Part shown: positions 1 to 11,311 of the stretch, piece after piece
Layout of the letters: every line of letters begins with the position of its first letter
Numbering within the stretch: the first letter of the stretch is position 1
Translations under genes and position numbers: made by a program
Notes under the pieces: model-generated
What the model saw: only the letters and a program-made list of their open reading frames with translations
What the model was told of the DNA's origin: nothing
The model's database searches: none
Origin: Arenicola marina
Lineage: Eukaryota; Annelida; Polychaeta; Arenicolidae
Direction of reading: 5' to 3'
NCBI GenBank assembly: GCA_964019135.1
Contig: OZ025261.1
Span: 29,558,029-29,622,028 of the forward strand
Length of the DNA: 64,000 bases

Positions 1-183
1 AATGTCGATTTTTTACGACCTTCCGTGTCGCTTTTGGCTTAGTTCAGTGTGGTTTTATACAAAAATCTGTGTCGATGTCGCTTTTGCAGTTTCTCAGTGT
101 CGGAATTTAGGTGTCAATGACGAATGTCGTTTTTTTTTTCAAATATGCCTGTATCGCGTGTCACCATGCGTTTACCCCTTGCA
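1..183 (+). repeat. Dispersed repeat family A, copy 1 (cut by window edge)
   Basis: This T-rich stretch with recurring TGTCGATGTCG words matches 10321-10500 in the same orientation. Shared blocks include TTTTACGAC, CCGTGTCGCTTTTGGCT-like and AAATATGCCTGT, in the same order. No coding content is apparent, and the left end lies outside the window. Confidence 0.7.
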
Positions 184-265
184 GACCTCCAGAGTTGTGG
201 ATCTTAATTTCGCTTGCATATCACACAGCGTAATGACAAACAGTAACAGCCACTTTGTCGAAAAC

Positions 266-324
266 ATGTCTAGGTGGACTTTGAACCAAAATGTCTAGGT
301 GGACTTTGAACCAAAATGTCTAGG
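266..324. repeat. 25-bp tandem repeat, about 2.4 copies
   Basis: Two exact neighbouring units start at 266 and 291 (ATGTCTAGGTGGACTTTG...), and a partial third starts at 316. Confidence 0.85.
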
Positions 325-569
325 CTGCCTGTAGCCATAAACAAGGACAGGGCAAGGTTTGCACGTCGTTTGTATGTTATTTAGTGTTTTTGTTTTATTC
401 CGCTAAGGAAGGACTGACTCACTCTACCCTGGATTTGACTGATGGCGGCACACATGGGAGGGCTGGGGGTGGGGGGGCGGGGTTAGAGACTGTGAGGCTA
501 AAGGGGTAAAGAGCTACACGAGCATCCCTAGTTGCCCCTTTCCCCACCCCTCGTCTAGCTTTGATATTT

Positions 570-1753
570 GAGTTGAGGATGGGGTGGTAGGTTTCTTTAG
601 ATAAGTTGATTGGTCAGTTGGGGATGGTGATGTAGGTTTCTTTAGATAAGTTGGTTGGTCTGTTGAGGATGGTTAGGTAGGTATCTTTAGCTAAGTTGGT
701 TGGTCTGTTGGGGATGGTGATGTAGGTGTCTTTAGCTAAGTTGGTTGGTCTGTTGAGGATGGTTAGGTAGGTGTCTTTAGCTACGTTGGTTGGTCTGTTG
801 AGGATGGTTAGGTAGGTGTCTTTAGCTAAGTTGATTGGTCTGTTGAGGATGGGGTGGTAGGTGTCTTTAGCTAAGTTGGTTGGTCTGTTGAGGATGGTTC
901 GGTAGGTGTCTTTAGCTAAGTTGATTGGTCTGTTGAGGATGGTTAGGTAGGTGTTTTTAGCTAAGTTGATTGGTCTGTTGAGGATGGTTAGGTAGGTGTC
1001 TTTAGCTAAGTTGGTTGGTCTGTTGGGGATGGTGATGTAGGTGTCTTTAGCTAAGTTGGTTGGTCTGTTGAGGATGGTTAGGTAGGTGTCTTTAGCTAAT
1101 TTGATTGGTCTGTTGAGGATGGGGTGGTAGGTGTCTTTAGCTAAGTTGGTTGGTCTGTTGAGGATGGTTAGGTAGGTGTCTTTAGCTAAGTTGATTGGTC
1201 TGTTGAGGATGGGGTGGTAAGTGTCTTTAGATAAGTTGATTGGTCAGTTGGGGATAGAGTGGTAAGTTTCTTTAGCTAAGTTGGTTGGTCTGTTGGGAAT
1301 GGTGAGGTAGGTGTCTTTAGATAAGTTGATTGGTCAGTTGGGGATGGTGAGGTACGTGTCTTTAGCTAAGTTGGTTGGTCTGTTGAGGATGGTGATGTAG
1401 GTGTCTTTAGCTAAGTTGGTTGGTCTGTTGAGGATGGTTAGGTAGGTGTCTTTAGATAAGTTGATTGGTCTGTTGGGGATGGAGTGGTAAGTTTTTTTAG
1501 ATAAGTTGGTTGGTCTGTTGAGGATGGGGTGGTAGGTGTCTTTAGCTAAGTTGGTTGGTCTGTTCAGGATGGTGATGTAGGTGTCTTTAGATAAGTTGAT
1601 TGGTCAGTTGGGGATAGAGTGGTAAGTTTTTTTTAGATGAGTTAGTTGGTCTGTTGGGGATGGTGATGTAGGTGTCTCTAGCGAAATTGATTGGTCTGTT
1701 GGGGTTGGAGTGGTACGTTTTTTAGATAAGTTGGATGGTCTGTTGGGGATGGG
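570..1753. repeat. 45-bp minisatellite, about 26 copies
   Basis: The unit reads roughly GGTAGGTGTCTTTAGCTAAG followed by TTGGTTGGTCTGTTGAGGAT and a short variable join, with a 45-bp period. Copies differ at a few recurring positions (GCTAAG/GATAAG, TTGGTT/TTGATT, GGTTAG/GGTGAT/GGGGTG), so there are several monomer subtypes. No gene is supported here. Confidence 0.95.
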
Positions 1754-1879
1754 GTGGGGGGGGGCACTATATATAATTAGGTATATACATATGACTGACA
1801 TTTTTTCAAAATTGCAGTTTTTGACTATATAGTCCAGTTGATATTGAAAGTAAGTAACCTGCAGATCAGTGTACCATAA

Positions 1880-2010
1880 TTTCTGCCAGTGTCTATTATA
1901 GATGCTTTTTAACCACACAGTTATGTCAATGTCTATTTTATATGCCCTTTTAACCAAAAAGTTCTGTCGATGTCCATTCTAGATGCCTTTTTAAACCAAC
2001 AAATTTTCTC
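1880..2010. repeat. About 40-bp tandem repeat, 3 diverged copies
   Basis: GTCTATTATAGATGC, GTCTATTTTATATGCC and GTCCATTCTAGATGCC occur at 1891, 1931 and 1972. Each is followed by a TTTTTAACCA-like block. The array sits between the 45-bp minisatellite and its decayed continuation. Confidence 0.6.
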
Positions 2011-2127
2011 TCAATGAACACAAAATCGGGCACTTTTCTCTCGAAGCTCCAATTATATGCTCTCTACGGCATGGGCGGCACATCCCCACCAATGTAGTAA
2101 TGTAGTGCCCCCCCCCCTTCCCCCCCG

Positions 2128-2535
2128 GGTGGTAGGCTTTAGATATGTTGATTTGTCAGTTGTGGATGGAGTGGTATGTTTAGATATGTTGCTTGGTCTT
2201 TTAGGGATGGTGGGTGGGGGGGGGGGGGTAGCCTAAACATGTTGGTTGATCTGTTTGGGTGGTTTGTTTTAGATATATAAGTTGGTGTGTTTGGGAGGGG
2301 GTAGGTTTTAGATATATAGGTTGGTCTGTTGGTGATGGAATAGTACGTTTTCAGCTATTTTGGTTGGTCATTTGGGGATGGGGTGGTATTTGTTTTTAGC
2401 TATTTTGGTTGGTATGTTGTTTATGGTGTGGTACGTTTCTTAGATAAGTTGGTTGGGCTGTTGGTTATATGGTGGCATATTTTATATATGTTGGTCGGTC
2501 TGCATGGGATTAGATGGTATGTTTTAGATATCTAA
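2128..2535. repeat. Decayed continuation of the 45-bp minisatellite
   Basis: Words of the 570-1753 array recur here (GGTGGTAGG, TTTAGATA, GTTGGTTGGTCTGTTG) at irregular spacing with many differences. This looks like an old edge of the same array, cut off by 1754-2127. Confidence 0.65.
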
Positions 2536-2784
2536 GGGGGTTTGCTGTACACTAATGATCCAGAGGCAGTGTTTGTCTGCAGAGCGAAGCGATACCGAGA
2601 ACTACCGACTAACTAATAATGGGGGATTTCCAGAATCTACACAAAATGTAAGTGTCGATTTAACAATAGACTTCTGAATTTATGACCGTATTATGAGTGT
2701 GTGATGCTCCCAATATAATTTTAGACACCATTTTGACAATAAACTCCACAGTTAACATGGTTTGCTAGAACTGGGGGGGCAGCA

Positions 2785-3080
2785 AGGGGGGGGGGGGATC
2801 GTGTTCCCAAGTCACGAAAAAGACATTTCTTTATTCGCAGGTCACCTTGAATTAAAAGGAAAAATCCCCGAATACAATGGACAAAGCGGATACATAATGT
2901 AAATTGGCCTTTTCCCAATTCACCGTTATTTAATATTAAAATTCCCAGTTCACGATTAATGAAATATCCCATTCTCAGTTCACGAAGAATTATTTTCCTT
3001 ATTCCCAGTTCACGAAGAATTATTTTCCTTATTCCCAGTTCACGGTAAAAGGAAAAGCCCATTCCCAAAGAACGGAAATA
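2785..3080 (-). repeat. Dispersed repeat family B, copy 1
   Basis: The reverse complement matches 38494-38722. Shared blocks are TATTTCCGTTC, GAACTGGGAAT, ATATTAAA, GTGAATTGGGAAA, GGCCAATTTA, TGACTTGGGAACACGA and a terminal C-run. Internally a unit containing CCCAGTTCACGAAGAATTAT is repeated in tandem. The short open frame across this stretch is a by-product of that internal repetition. Confidence 0.75.
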
Positions 3081-6000
3081 GCCCTAGGCCTGGAAATATA
3101 CCAGGGCCCTGTAGTTAAAACCTTACGTATGGGATCGCTGTCTTCCAGAATTCGTATTTGTTTTAAGAGAGAGTGCATTCACATAAGCGTTGCACTATTC
3201 AATTTGACGTGAGTTCGGCCAGTGCTCTCGCACGAATCGGGCTAAAACTGCCGAGAAGTGTCTGGTTCGCTTCAGAAATGTGTTAACGTTTACGTGTTCC
3301 CTGAGTAACGCTGTATTCATTGCCCGTCCAGGCATATCCTGAAATCTTCAATCTTCTTCTCGCCTGCTTTTTTTTATTTTTGTCAATTTTGCATGTCACA
3401 GTATGCCAGGAGATGTCGCGCGGGGCATCCAGAAGTGTCAGGGTGGGATCAACATGTACAAACAATCTCAGGATCATCTCAGCTCACAGTCTGTCCCAAT
3501 AACGGCAGGCTAGTCCAGAATACATCCACATCGGTTCCGGGCGGGGGGAGGGGGTGGGGGGAGTTGGGAGGGGGAGGGGGAGTGGGAGGTGGCGGTGGAG
3601 GTGTAGGTGAGCGGGAGAGGGAGTGGGTGTAGGGAGGACGAGAGAGGGTAGGAGCGGCGCTGTTTTGTTAAACCCGACCATCCATATTTTTGTTTTCGTG
3701 TCTTGGAGAACCCGCTTTTGTCCTTGGCGATCCGACACGCGCCATGGCCTGACGTTGAAGAAAAACACCGACAATAATTTAAATAATATAACGTAAATAA
3801 TACCAGCCCCCCCCCCCCCCCCCCAATTTGGCACCTTTGAGGCGGCGGCACCAGCCTGACACATTTAAGGCGACGGCACCAGCCTGGCACTTTTGAGGCT
3901 TTGGCACCAGCCTGGATCCTCGCGCAGACGACTTTTACAACTCCTAAACGCCGATAAAACGGCCCTTCATTTCATAAAACAGCCCGATGTTTATCTCTGC
4001 ATCACAAAACTGTTAATTGCCCGGTGAGCTGGCTCCAACTGTTTATTAGTGTTTGCTACTGTTTTCCTCTTTTGTCTCATTGTTGTGTTGTTCTGGTGTC
4101 TCCCGCCCTGTTGTCGATTGCAACATATTTGATTGCCGTAAACTGTGCGTTTGTTTTGGCGCGTAACATAATCATTCCGATGACAAAACTGGTATTTAAT
4201 GTGCTTGTAAAGCCCTCGCTGAACCTTCTGCGAGACGGAGAGAAAGCGAATAAATAATCACAGATAACGTTGTGTTGTCAGTAATAAACAAGAGACATGG
4301 AGTGGGCAGTGGAGGGGGTGCCCGGACAGCTTACCGCGCTATTAACACAAGCACCTATGACGTAGGATTGAAGGTTGGTTCAGACCCACTCAATAGATAG
4401 ATCTAAGGGCGTATTGCATGGGGGACTCACAACATGCCTCTTTGCATGGGTTAGACGAAGAACGTATAGTGCATATTCTACTGTTCTGAACCCTATAGGG
4501 AAACAGGTGCGTTGAAGCTGTGTTTTGGGGACGATAGCCTTCACATTTATAGTGTTTATTTTCCTCATATTTGTTCCTGATAATATTTCGCTCAGATTTG
4601 TGTCCGATCTTACTTCCCTCATATTTGTTCCTCGGATTTGTTCATCCTCAGTTTAATCCGCAGGGTTATTCCCCAGTCTTCCCCCAGATTTCCTCCCCCG
4701 GGTTTCTTTCCCAGATTTCTTATATATAGTGTTTCCCAGGTTCGAGTGATGGCGTCAGTCTCTAGAGTACCTTGGCTGAGGCAAAACCGCTTCAAAGGAC
4801 TTCACGAGATGGCAGAACAGGGAACACTCGTCCTTAGTTTTTACCCAAATATTAAAGCACCAACTACCCTCCCTCCCTCCCTCTTCCCTCGTGCTTGACC
4901 ATCTGCCCCCCTCCCCCCACCCCCCGCATATACCCCTCTCTTCTACACTGCACACTTGTGCACACTGATCCCACATCCCCCTCTCCCTTTTACCACCACG
5001 TCAACCGTCCATATTGTCTTTGTTCTTCAGGGCGTGTCATTGGATTCTCAAGTGGATGTCCCTGTTTGAAAGACTACCGAGGTACTTAAATTTGTAGAAT
5101 CTAAATATTTCATCCCGTGGGTGGTGATAGATCCTTCACCTGGCGAACTTTTCTTTAACTGCACAGCCTACGCATCGGGGCGGGCGGGGGGGTTCTAAGC
5201 AAAATTGCGACCGGAGGGTCCACCAAACCTAACGCCTCAGATGGCCTAACTTTTGCATTGACAAACGGCTTTCGTCCTCAAAAAAGGAGGGGGGGTTCCC
5301 CCTGGAATCCTAATCAGCAGTCCAACAAACTGTAAATTGCTTGTTGTAAAATCTGTAAATATAAAACAATCTGTTCCATTAGCCTTATCTAAAGTCCCTG
5401 GCACCAATGTTTAATCACAATAATTGTTTGCCAAAGCCATTGTCATGAGAGCATGCAAAAATAGTGATTTCGAACTTGACCGAAGCGACCCCTTGCCTCA
5501 TTCCCATTCTATCTTAATGTTTCCCTGACCCAGTTCAAGTCCTGCACCCCGACTGACACTGACACTCCAGTCACCAGTTCCATCCTCGGACAGCTGGTAC
5601 TGGTTGGTACTGCTGGTACGAAAATTGTAACATGGCGCCAGCACATGCAGAACATTGTTATACGAACACAACGTTTAAAACGGACGAGGACATCATAAAC
5701 TTCAAGATAATATCTATAGGTAGTTTACAGATGTGGATGCAGGGTGGAGGGGGAGGGGGAGGGGGAGGGGAGGGGGAGGGCGAGAGGGGGGGGGCCCGTT
5801 TTAAGGATTTAGGGAGAGACATTTTTGGGTGAAACCAGGCATATGACATTGGGAGTGAGAATCCTATTTAATGGCCACCATTTTGCATCGTTTACTTCAG
5901 ATTCTTACGCGAAAAGTGAAAATTAATCCAATCGATGATATATTCGCAGTTTAGTATCAAGTACGCCACTTTTAGCATTTGCTAAAGAATACCGGACGAA

Positions 6001-6148
6001 TTCATTCAATGTTGATGCATTATTCAAACGTTTTGAAAAAATATTTAGCTCCTCCATTTTGACCGTACGACAAGGGAATCTCTTCATTTTTCAAATTCTG
6101 TATAGAGTATGCAACATATGCAACCTAAACAATCCTCAAAAACTTTCG
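3081..6148. other. Intergenic stretch, low-complexity tracts, no gene seen
   Basis: It holds a G-rich GGGAGG tract (3540-3635), a C-run near 3807-3824 followed by three 28-bp units (separate entry), a pyrimidine-rich decayed TTTGTTCCTC region (4550-4735) and a GGGGGA tract (5743-5795). The open frames are short, lack convincing splice sites and resemble no family I recognise. Confidence 0.5.
3830..3913. repeat. 28-bp tandem repeat, 3 copies
   Basis: Three units each end in GGCACCAGCCT, preceded by TTTGAGGCGGC-like blocks. They follow directly after a long C-run. Confidence 0.8.
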
Positions 6149-6555
6149 TCACCCTAGCACCGTTGAGGTCAACCGTGAGGTTGGCAGTTTCGTGGGGCAG
6201 AGGCGATGTGAGGACCGACTGCCCTCTACAGGGAGAGTGATGTAACCCATTAGATGTGTGTCAGTTGGTCGGGCGAGACGTCCATTTTGAGTTACTCCCA
6301 TAAAACTTGCTCGCGCATGCGCTCGAATCCGCACTAAGATTCCAAACACAATTAATCATGTCAAGGACCTGAGAAAATGCCGAGATGCGACACAAAACTG
6401 AAATGCTGACAAACACCGGGCATAAAAACTATAAGAACACAGGGCTATCGAAGTGGCGGAACGCGTTGTGGCGCTTATACTTATTCAAATGATGGATGCA
6501 CAGCAGAATACATCCTACCGGGATCTTCCCACGGACGTATAATTATATTTGGCAA

Positions 6556-6935
6556 TTAAAGCAATATACTTACATGCGCCATCTTAGATTTTGTACATTT
6601 TAGAATCAACACTAAAAGTATCTCAAAACTTATGATGCATATGTTTTATATCTCTTTGAGTCTGTAAAACAAACATTTCAACATAAAACTGCGCGGTCTA
6701 TTTTTATCGCGCGCGGACGTGATAGCGAGCCGCGGTCGACATCACACACAAAATACCGAACGGCGAACAGGCGCGCAGGGATATAAAGCCGGCCACCAAC
6801 TTCTGCTCCGGTGACCAGATTGCTTCTCTCTGGATAGCCCACAGGCTTTCAGGATTTAAATTCAAGACAGAATGTACTTATTTCACATGGAGAAGAGGTT
6901 GGTAATACAAGAAATTACGGAATATATTGCTTTAA
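6556..6935 (+). mobile_element. TTAA-flanked inverted-repeat element, copy 1
   Basis: This 380-bp element begins TTAAAGCAATATA (6556-6568) and ends with its reverse complement TATATTGCTTTAA (6923-6935). Its whole length matches 10608-10973 in the opposite orientation, and the similarity stops at the TTAA on both sides in both copies. TTAA at each end with short inverted termini fits a non-autonomous DNA transposon of the kind that duplicates TTAA, as piggyBac elements do. The inner termini do not show the usual piggyBac CCCT, so the superfamily is uncertain. A GGATATAAAG word lies near 6779. No transposase frame is present. Confidence 0.8.
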
Positions 6936-7059
6936 GGGATTCATACATCGAGTGTTTTGTTCTTCCTGGAAACAAGATCGTGTTGCCATGTATAACAGCA
7001 CGCCACCAATTCACATAGTGCAGTACGCAATTAAATATGTACATACTTAGGGTAGATAC

Positions 7060-7645
7060 TATTATATTGGTGAATAATATTTTTTTGGTGAATAATATTA
7101 TTTGGGTGAGTAATATTATTTTGCTGAATATTAACGTTTTACATTTAGGTTAAATTATGAGATAAAGGATTTTTTCGAACAATAACTGTGTAATATTACC
7201 GCAGAAACGTAATAATGTAACAATAAGCCTTATTATTGCAACAATAACCAGTAATGTTAATGCAATAACCGCGAATTTTGCAATAACACATACCAACACT
7301 CATATTACAGTAACAATTACCTACGAAACTGTAACAATGACCACACACCTCTGTTACAATACTCGTGTATAATTACAACACTAACCAAGGTAACCAGGAC
7401 TCCTGTACAATGTCCGTGTCATAGTTGGGCACTAGCTGTCACTGACACGGTTAAAGTAGCGTTGTAATATTATAATAATAACTCACGATACTGCAACAAG
7501 AACAGTGCAATATCGTGACAATAACTGTATAATGCCATAACAATTCATAAATACATTATAATATAAACTGACGGTACCGCAACAATAAGAATGTTATATG
7601 GTGACAATAACTGTATAATGCTATAACAATTTATAAGTACCGTCA
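7060..7645. repeat. AT-rich decayed tandem repeats
   Basis: From 7060 to 7140 there are about four units of GGTGAATAATATTAT. From about 7190 to 7645 words such as CAATAACTG and GCAACAATAA recur. A clear pair, GTGACAATAACTGTATAATG, lies about 87 bp apart near 7515 and 7602. This is an old, degenerate array. Confidence 0.55.
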
Positions 7646-8284
7646 TATTTGCTCTAGGGAATCCCTCTCGTGCAATCTAATCGACCCAGTTTGTGACCCA
7701 TGAAGCGGCTAACTGCGCATTCCATGGCACAGTCATATCTCCACTGACAGCTCGTGGGTCGTGACAATGTGGTCCCTCAATCGGCTGCGTAATGAACCCC
7801 CCGGAGTGAATATGAGAGTGAAATTACGAGCTTTTAGTGGAGTCACAATGGAGTACGTCATTGTCTGTTAAAGATTCTACTGTAATAAACAGAGAACTTA
7901 CATCAGATGTTTTGTCTCTTTTGGTGAAACTCAAGAGCTCCACTTATATCTGGCGGCCTGAGAGGTGTACGTACCTCTCTGTGTGCCATCCTCCAGCAAT
8001 TAGTTAGTGTCTACATGTTTGTGTAAAGTCTCACGCTTGGCATTCCACGTGGTCGCGAGAGGTGTAGACCGACAGGGTTTAACCCCCCCCTCCCCCACCC
8101 CCGCCCCAAGCAAGCTTAAAGCTTTGCTAGACGAATTTGTCACCGCACAGCCAGTCCTGCTGGTGACTCACTCGGCAACCAACGCCATCATAATATTTTG
8201 AATCTCGTTTTTGCCTGACCGCCCACCGACCGCACCCCCCCCCCCTGCCCCCACCCTTTAACACAGAGAGAAGAGCATATCACC

Positions 8285-8448
8285 CAGTGGCGGATCTAGG
8301 GGGGGGGTTAGTGGGGTTGCCCCCCCCCCCCCCCTTGGAAAACTCCAAAACCCGACTTTAACATACACTGTTAAAGTCGGGTTCTCCAAGTCCCCCCCCC
8401 CCCGGTCGCAAGTCTTCAGAGCAGCCCCCCCCCCTAGATCCGCCCCTG
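8285..8448. mobile_element. G/C-rich MITE, family C copy 1
   Basis: It starts CAGTGGCGGATCTAGGGGG and ends CCCCCTAGATCCGCCCCTG, an inverted terminal repeat. An internal inverted pair (AACCCGACTTTAACA... and TGTTAAAGTCGGGTT) makes the element strongly self-complementary. It is related to 59508-59720 (shared GTCGGGTTCTCC and CGGTCGCAAGT) and to 57618-57770. CAGNGGCGGATC termini are common among hAT-like MITEs, but the target duplication here is unclear. Confidence 0.75.
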
Positions 8449-8639
8449 TGACACCCACCATTAAAAGAGACTATATCCAAAACTAAAATGATGATCTACG
8501 AAGGGAACTCAAAGGATGACGGTCTGTGAAGACAACTCAAACGGTGGTCTACGAAGATGTGCTTAACGCTGATCACAATCGGATATGTATGATGTAACGG
8601 TTGGTTGTAGCTGAGCAGCGATACGTTCAGTGACGTCTT

Positions 8640-9060
8640 TATCTAACATCCAATGCCTCAATTAGGTCAGCCGTAGCCTTTAGACGTTGCTTTTGACAAT
8701 ATAGCGTTTACGTTGCTGAAGTTCATGTGATGCCTCTTATTCCTTAGGTCAATATAATGTTTCCTGCTGCTTAATTATAACAATCTAATGCTTCATATTG
8801 TTAGGTCCATATAATGCTTCAGTTGCTCATGTAAATACAACTTATTTCACGTTGCTTCCGTAAATAACATTCTTCGTGTTGTAGTTAGTGAAAGGTTTCA
8901 CGTTGTTCAAGATCAGTATAATACCACACTTTGATAAAAGGCCATTTTAGAATGTTTCGAGCGGCATCGTTAAATGTTAAAAGTTACGCATAATGCTTAC
9001 GATGCTCATGTAAATATGATGCTTTACGTAGTCAGGATATCTAACGTGCTTCAAGTAGCC
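8640..9060. repeat. Decayed flank of the 27-bp minisatellite
   Basis: TTCACGTTGCT, GCTCATGTAAATA and TAATGCTTC-like words recur irregularly and become more regular towards 9061, where the clean array begins. Confidence 0.5.
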
Positions 9061-9335
9061 AACTTTGCACTATCGTGTTTCACGTTGTCAAGGTAACTAT
9101 CGTGCTTCACGTTGTCAAGGTAACTATCGTACTTCACGTTGTCAACTTGGCACTATCGTGCTTCACGTTGTCAAGGTAACTATCGTGCTTCACGTTGTCA
9201 AGCTAACTATCGTACTTCACGTTGTCAACTTGGCACTATCGTGCTTCACGTTGTCAAGGTAACTATCGTGCTTCACGTTGTCAAGCTAACTATCGTACTT
9301 CACGTTGTCAAGCTAACTATCGTACTTCACGTTAC
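9061..9335. repeat. 27/29-bp minisatellite, about 10 copies
   Basis: The unit reads TATCGTGCTTCACGTTGTCA plus AGGTAAC or ACTTGGCAC. Spacing is 27 bp with some 29-bp variants. The short open frames across it are by-products. Confidence 0.9.
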
Positions 9336-10320
9336 TCATGTATATTCAGAGTGCTTAAGGTTGCTTGGGCCCGGGTGATGTTTTACGGTACTTGACACGC
9401 TTCCGTAGACGTATCACTAACCCACCAGTCCCAATTTGTTATCTTCTGCATGTCTAGCCGTACAGTACCACCCACTTACCACCTCGCTGTCCACGTCCCG
9501 AGTAACCCCCTCCCTCCACCACCTATCACCCACCACACCCAGCTTCACCACCCACCACCCCATACCCAATGTCCCCTCACACACCCACCCTCTCCCCCGC
9601 CGTTATCACACCCTTCCTGAGCTACTAACAGGTTCTCTTGCCCCGCTTTAAAACGTCTAATTGGCCACGCACCGCCGCCCGCCTGTCCACACTTACTAAA
9701 CGCCGAAATGAGCGAGCGAGCAAGCAGCTGTTAATTATATCTTATCTTGGAACTTCACCAGATAACCCCATTTAGCGTAAGTCTGCGAGAGCCGCCCTCT
9801 GCAAGGTTATAGCTGTGTGGTCGGCCAGTCAGCTGGCTGGCAAGCTAGCTTCGTCTCGCCGCTGTACCCTTCGCCTGGATGCCAGTCGCACGTACGCCAT
9901 TGTAACCAAGTTTTGCTATCGCTCTGCATGGCCTTATTTTTTGGTGTCCCGGGATTTAGTTCTGGCCACCCATAGGGATGTGGCATTGTGTTTTACTTAT
10001 CCGCCGCGGTTGAGCCGTGTTCGCTTTCACAATGCCGCGGGAATGTTATCAATCAGTGATAGACATGGCGTCTTTGGTGGGCCACCAAGGGCGGGGACGG
10101 AAGTGAGAGAAGGGGAGGAAAGGTTGGGGTTGGGGGGGGGGGGCAGACATGGAATCCCCTGTGTCAGAATGCCCTCCCGGTAAATGATGTTCAGTTTTCA
10201 GAACTATGGCGATATCGTCCTCTTTAGTCAGTTTCCAACCCCACCGTTCTAGGGGTAAGGAAGGCGGTGGGGGGGGGGGGGGGGGGTCAGTGTCCAGTGT
10301 CTGTTTTTCGAAAGTCTCAG
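9336..10320. other. Intergenic stretch, no gene supported
   Basis: It holds a pyrimidine-rich CCACCACC tract (9470-9600), an open frame at 9815-10183 with no recognisable domain, and a G-run of about 20 near 10268-10287. I see no splice-flanked exon here. Confidence 0.4.
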
Positions 10321-10500
10321 TGTCGAATGTCGATGTTTTACGACATTCCGTGTCTCTTCTTGGCTAAGGTCAGTGTCGTTTTTTTCTGATAAAGTGTCGA
10401 TGTCGCTTTTTTAGACACACAGTGTCGCAATTTGGGGGTCAATGTCGAATGTCAATTTTTTAAATATGCCTGTGCCGCATATCGCCATTTACACCTTTCA
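10321..10500 (+). repeat. Dispersed repeat family A, copy 2
   Basis: It matches 1-183 in the same orientation (AATGTCGAT, TTTTACGAC, TCCGTGTC, CAGTGTCG, AAATATGCCTGT in order). Confidence 0.7.
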
Positions 10501-10509
10501 GCGCCCTCG

Positions 10510-11310
10510 TTCTGAGAGTTAATACGTTCTGTCCTGATGGTTAAACTATTGTCCTGAAAGTTAAACGACGTCTTTACCGTCTTTGGTAGTTAAAACACCC
10601 ATCATGGTTAAAGCAATATATTCTTAAATTTTTTGTATTTTTTTTACCAACCTATTCCCCATGTCAAATAAATGTATTCTGTCTTGACTTGAAATCCTGA
10701 AAGCCTGTGTGCTATCCGGAGAGAAGCAATTTGGTCACCGGGGCAGAAGTTGGTGGCCGGCATTGTATCTCTGCGCGCCTGTTCGCCATTCGGTATTTTG
10801 TGTGGGATGTCGACCGCGGCTCGCTATCACGTCCGCGCGCGTTTTATGCTGATTGTTGTTTTACAGACCCTCAGAGATATAAAACATATATGCATCATGA
10901 TTTTGAGATACTTTTAGTCTTGATTCTAACATGTAAAAAATCTAAGATGGCGCATGTAAGTATATTGCTTTAAACTGCTCTCTTGACAGCTTAACAATCA
11001 TCATGGTGGTAAACTAGGGTCCTATCGGAGCAGTGCCCTTTTAGTGAAGTACTGATACCTAAATTACAGCCCTTTTAGTGGATTTACAATCCTAACAGCT
11101 AAACTACAGTTCTCATGGTTACACTGCGGTCCTTTGAGACTGATAAACTTTTGTCCTGATGGTTCAACTGCAGTCACACCAGCAGACTACAATCCTGATG
11201 GTTCAACGGAAGTCCTGCCAGGTAAACTAGTCCTGATGTTTAAACGGCCGTCCTGGAAGTTAAACTAAAGTCTTGATGAATAAACTACAGACCTGATAGT
11301 TAAACTTCAG
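10510..11310. repeat. Decayed ~21-bp array interrupted by a transposon
   Basis: Variants of GTCCTGATGGTTAAACTACAG recur from about 10525 to 10605 and again from about 10985 to 11310. The TTAA element 10608-10973 lies between the two parts, so it inserted into an existing tandem array. Confidence 0.65.
10608..10973 (-). mobile_element. TTAA-flanked inverted-repeat element, copy 2
   Basis: This 366-bp copy is in inverse orientation to 6556-6935. It begins TTAAAGCAATATA (10608-10620) and ends TATATTGCTTTAA (10961-10973). Internal landmarks shared with copy 1 include GATGTCGACCGCGG, GCCTGTTCGCC, ATGCATCAT and TAAGATGGCGCATGTAAG. It is inserted in a decayed ~21-bp tandem array and has no coding capacity. 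Confidence 0.8.
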
Positions 11311-11311
11311 A

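Noticed and set aside
4024-4257. 77-codon hydrophobic frame
   Set aside because: No ATG at its start, no splice signals of note and no family resemblance. Probably chance.
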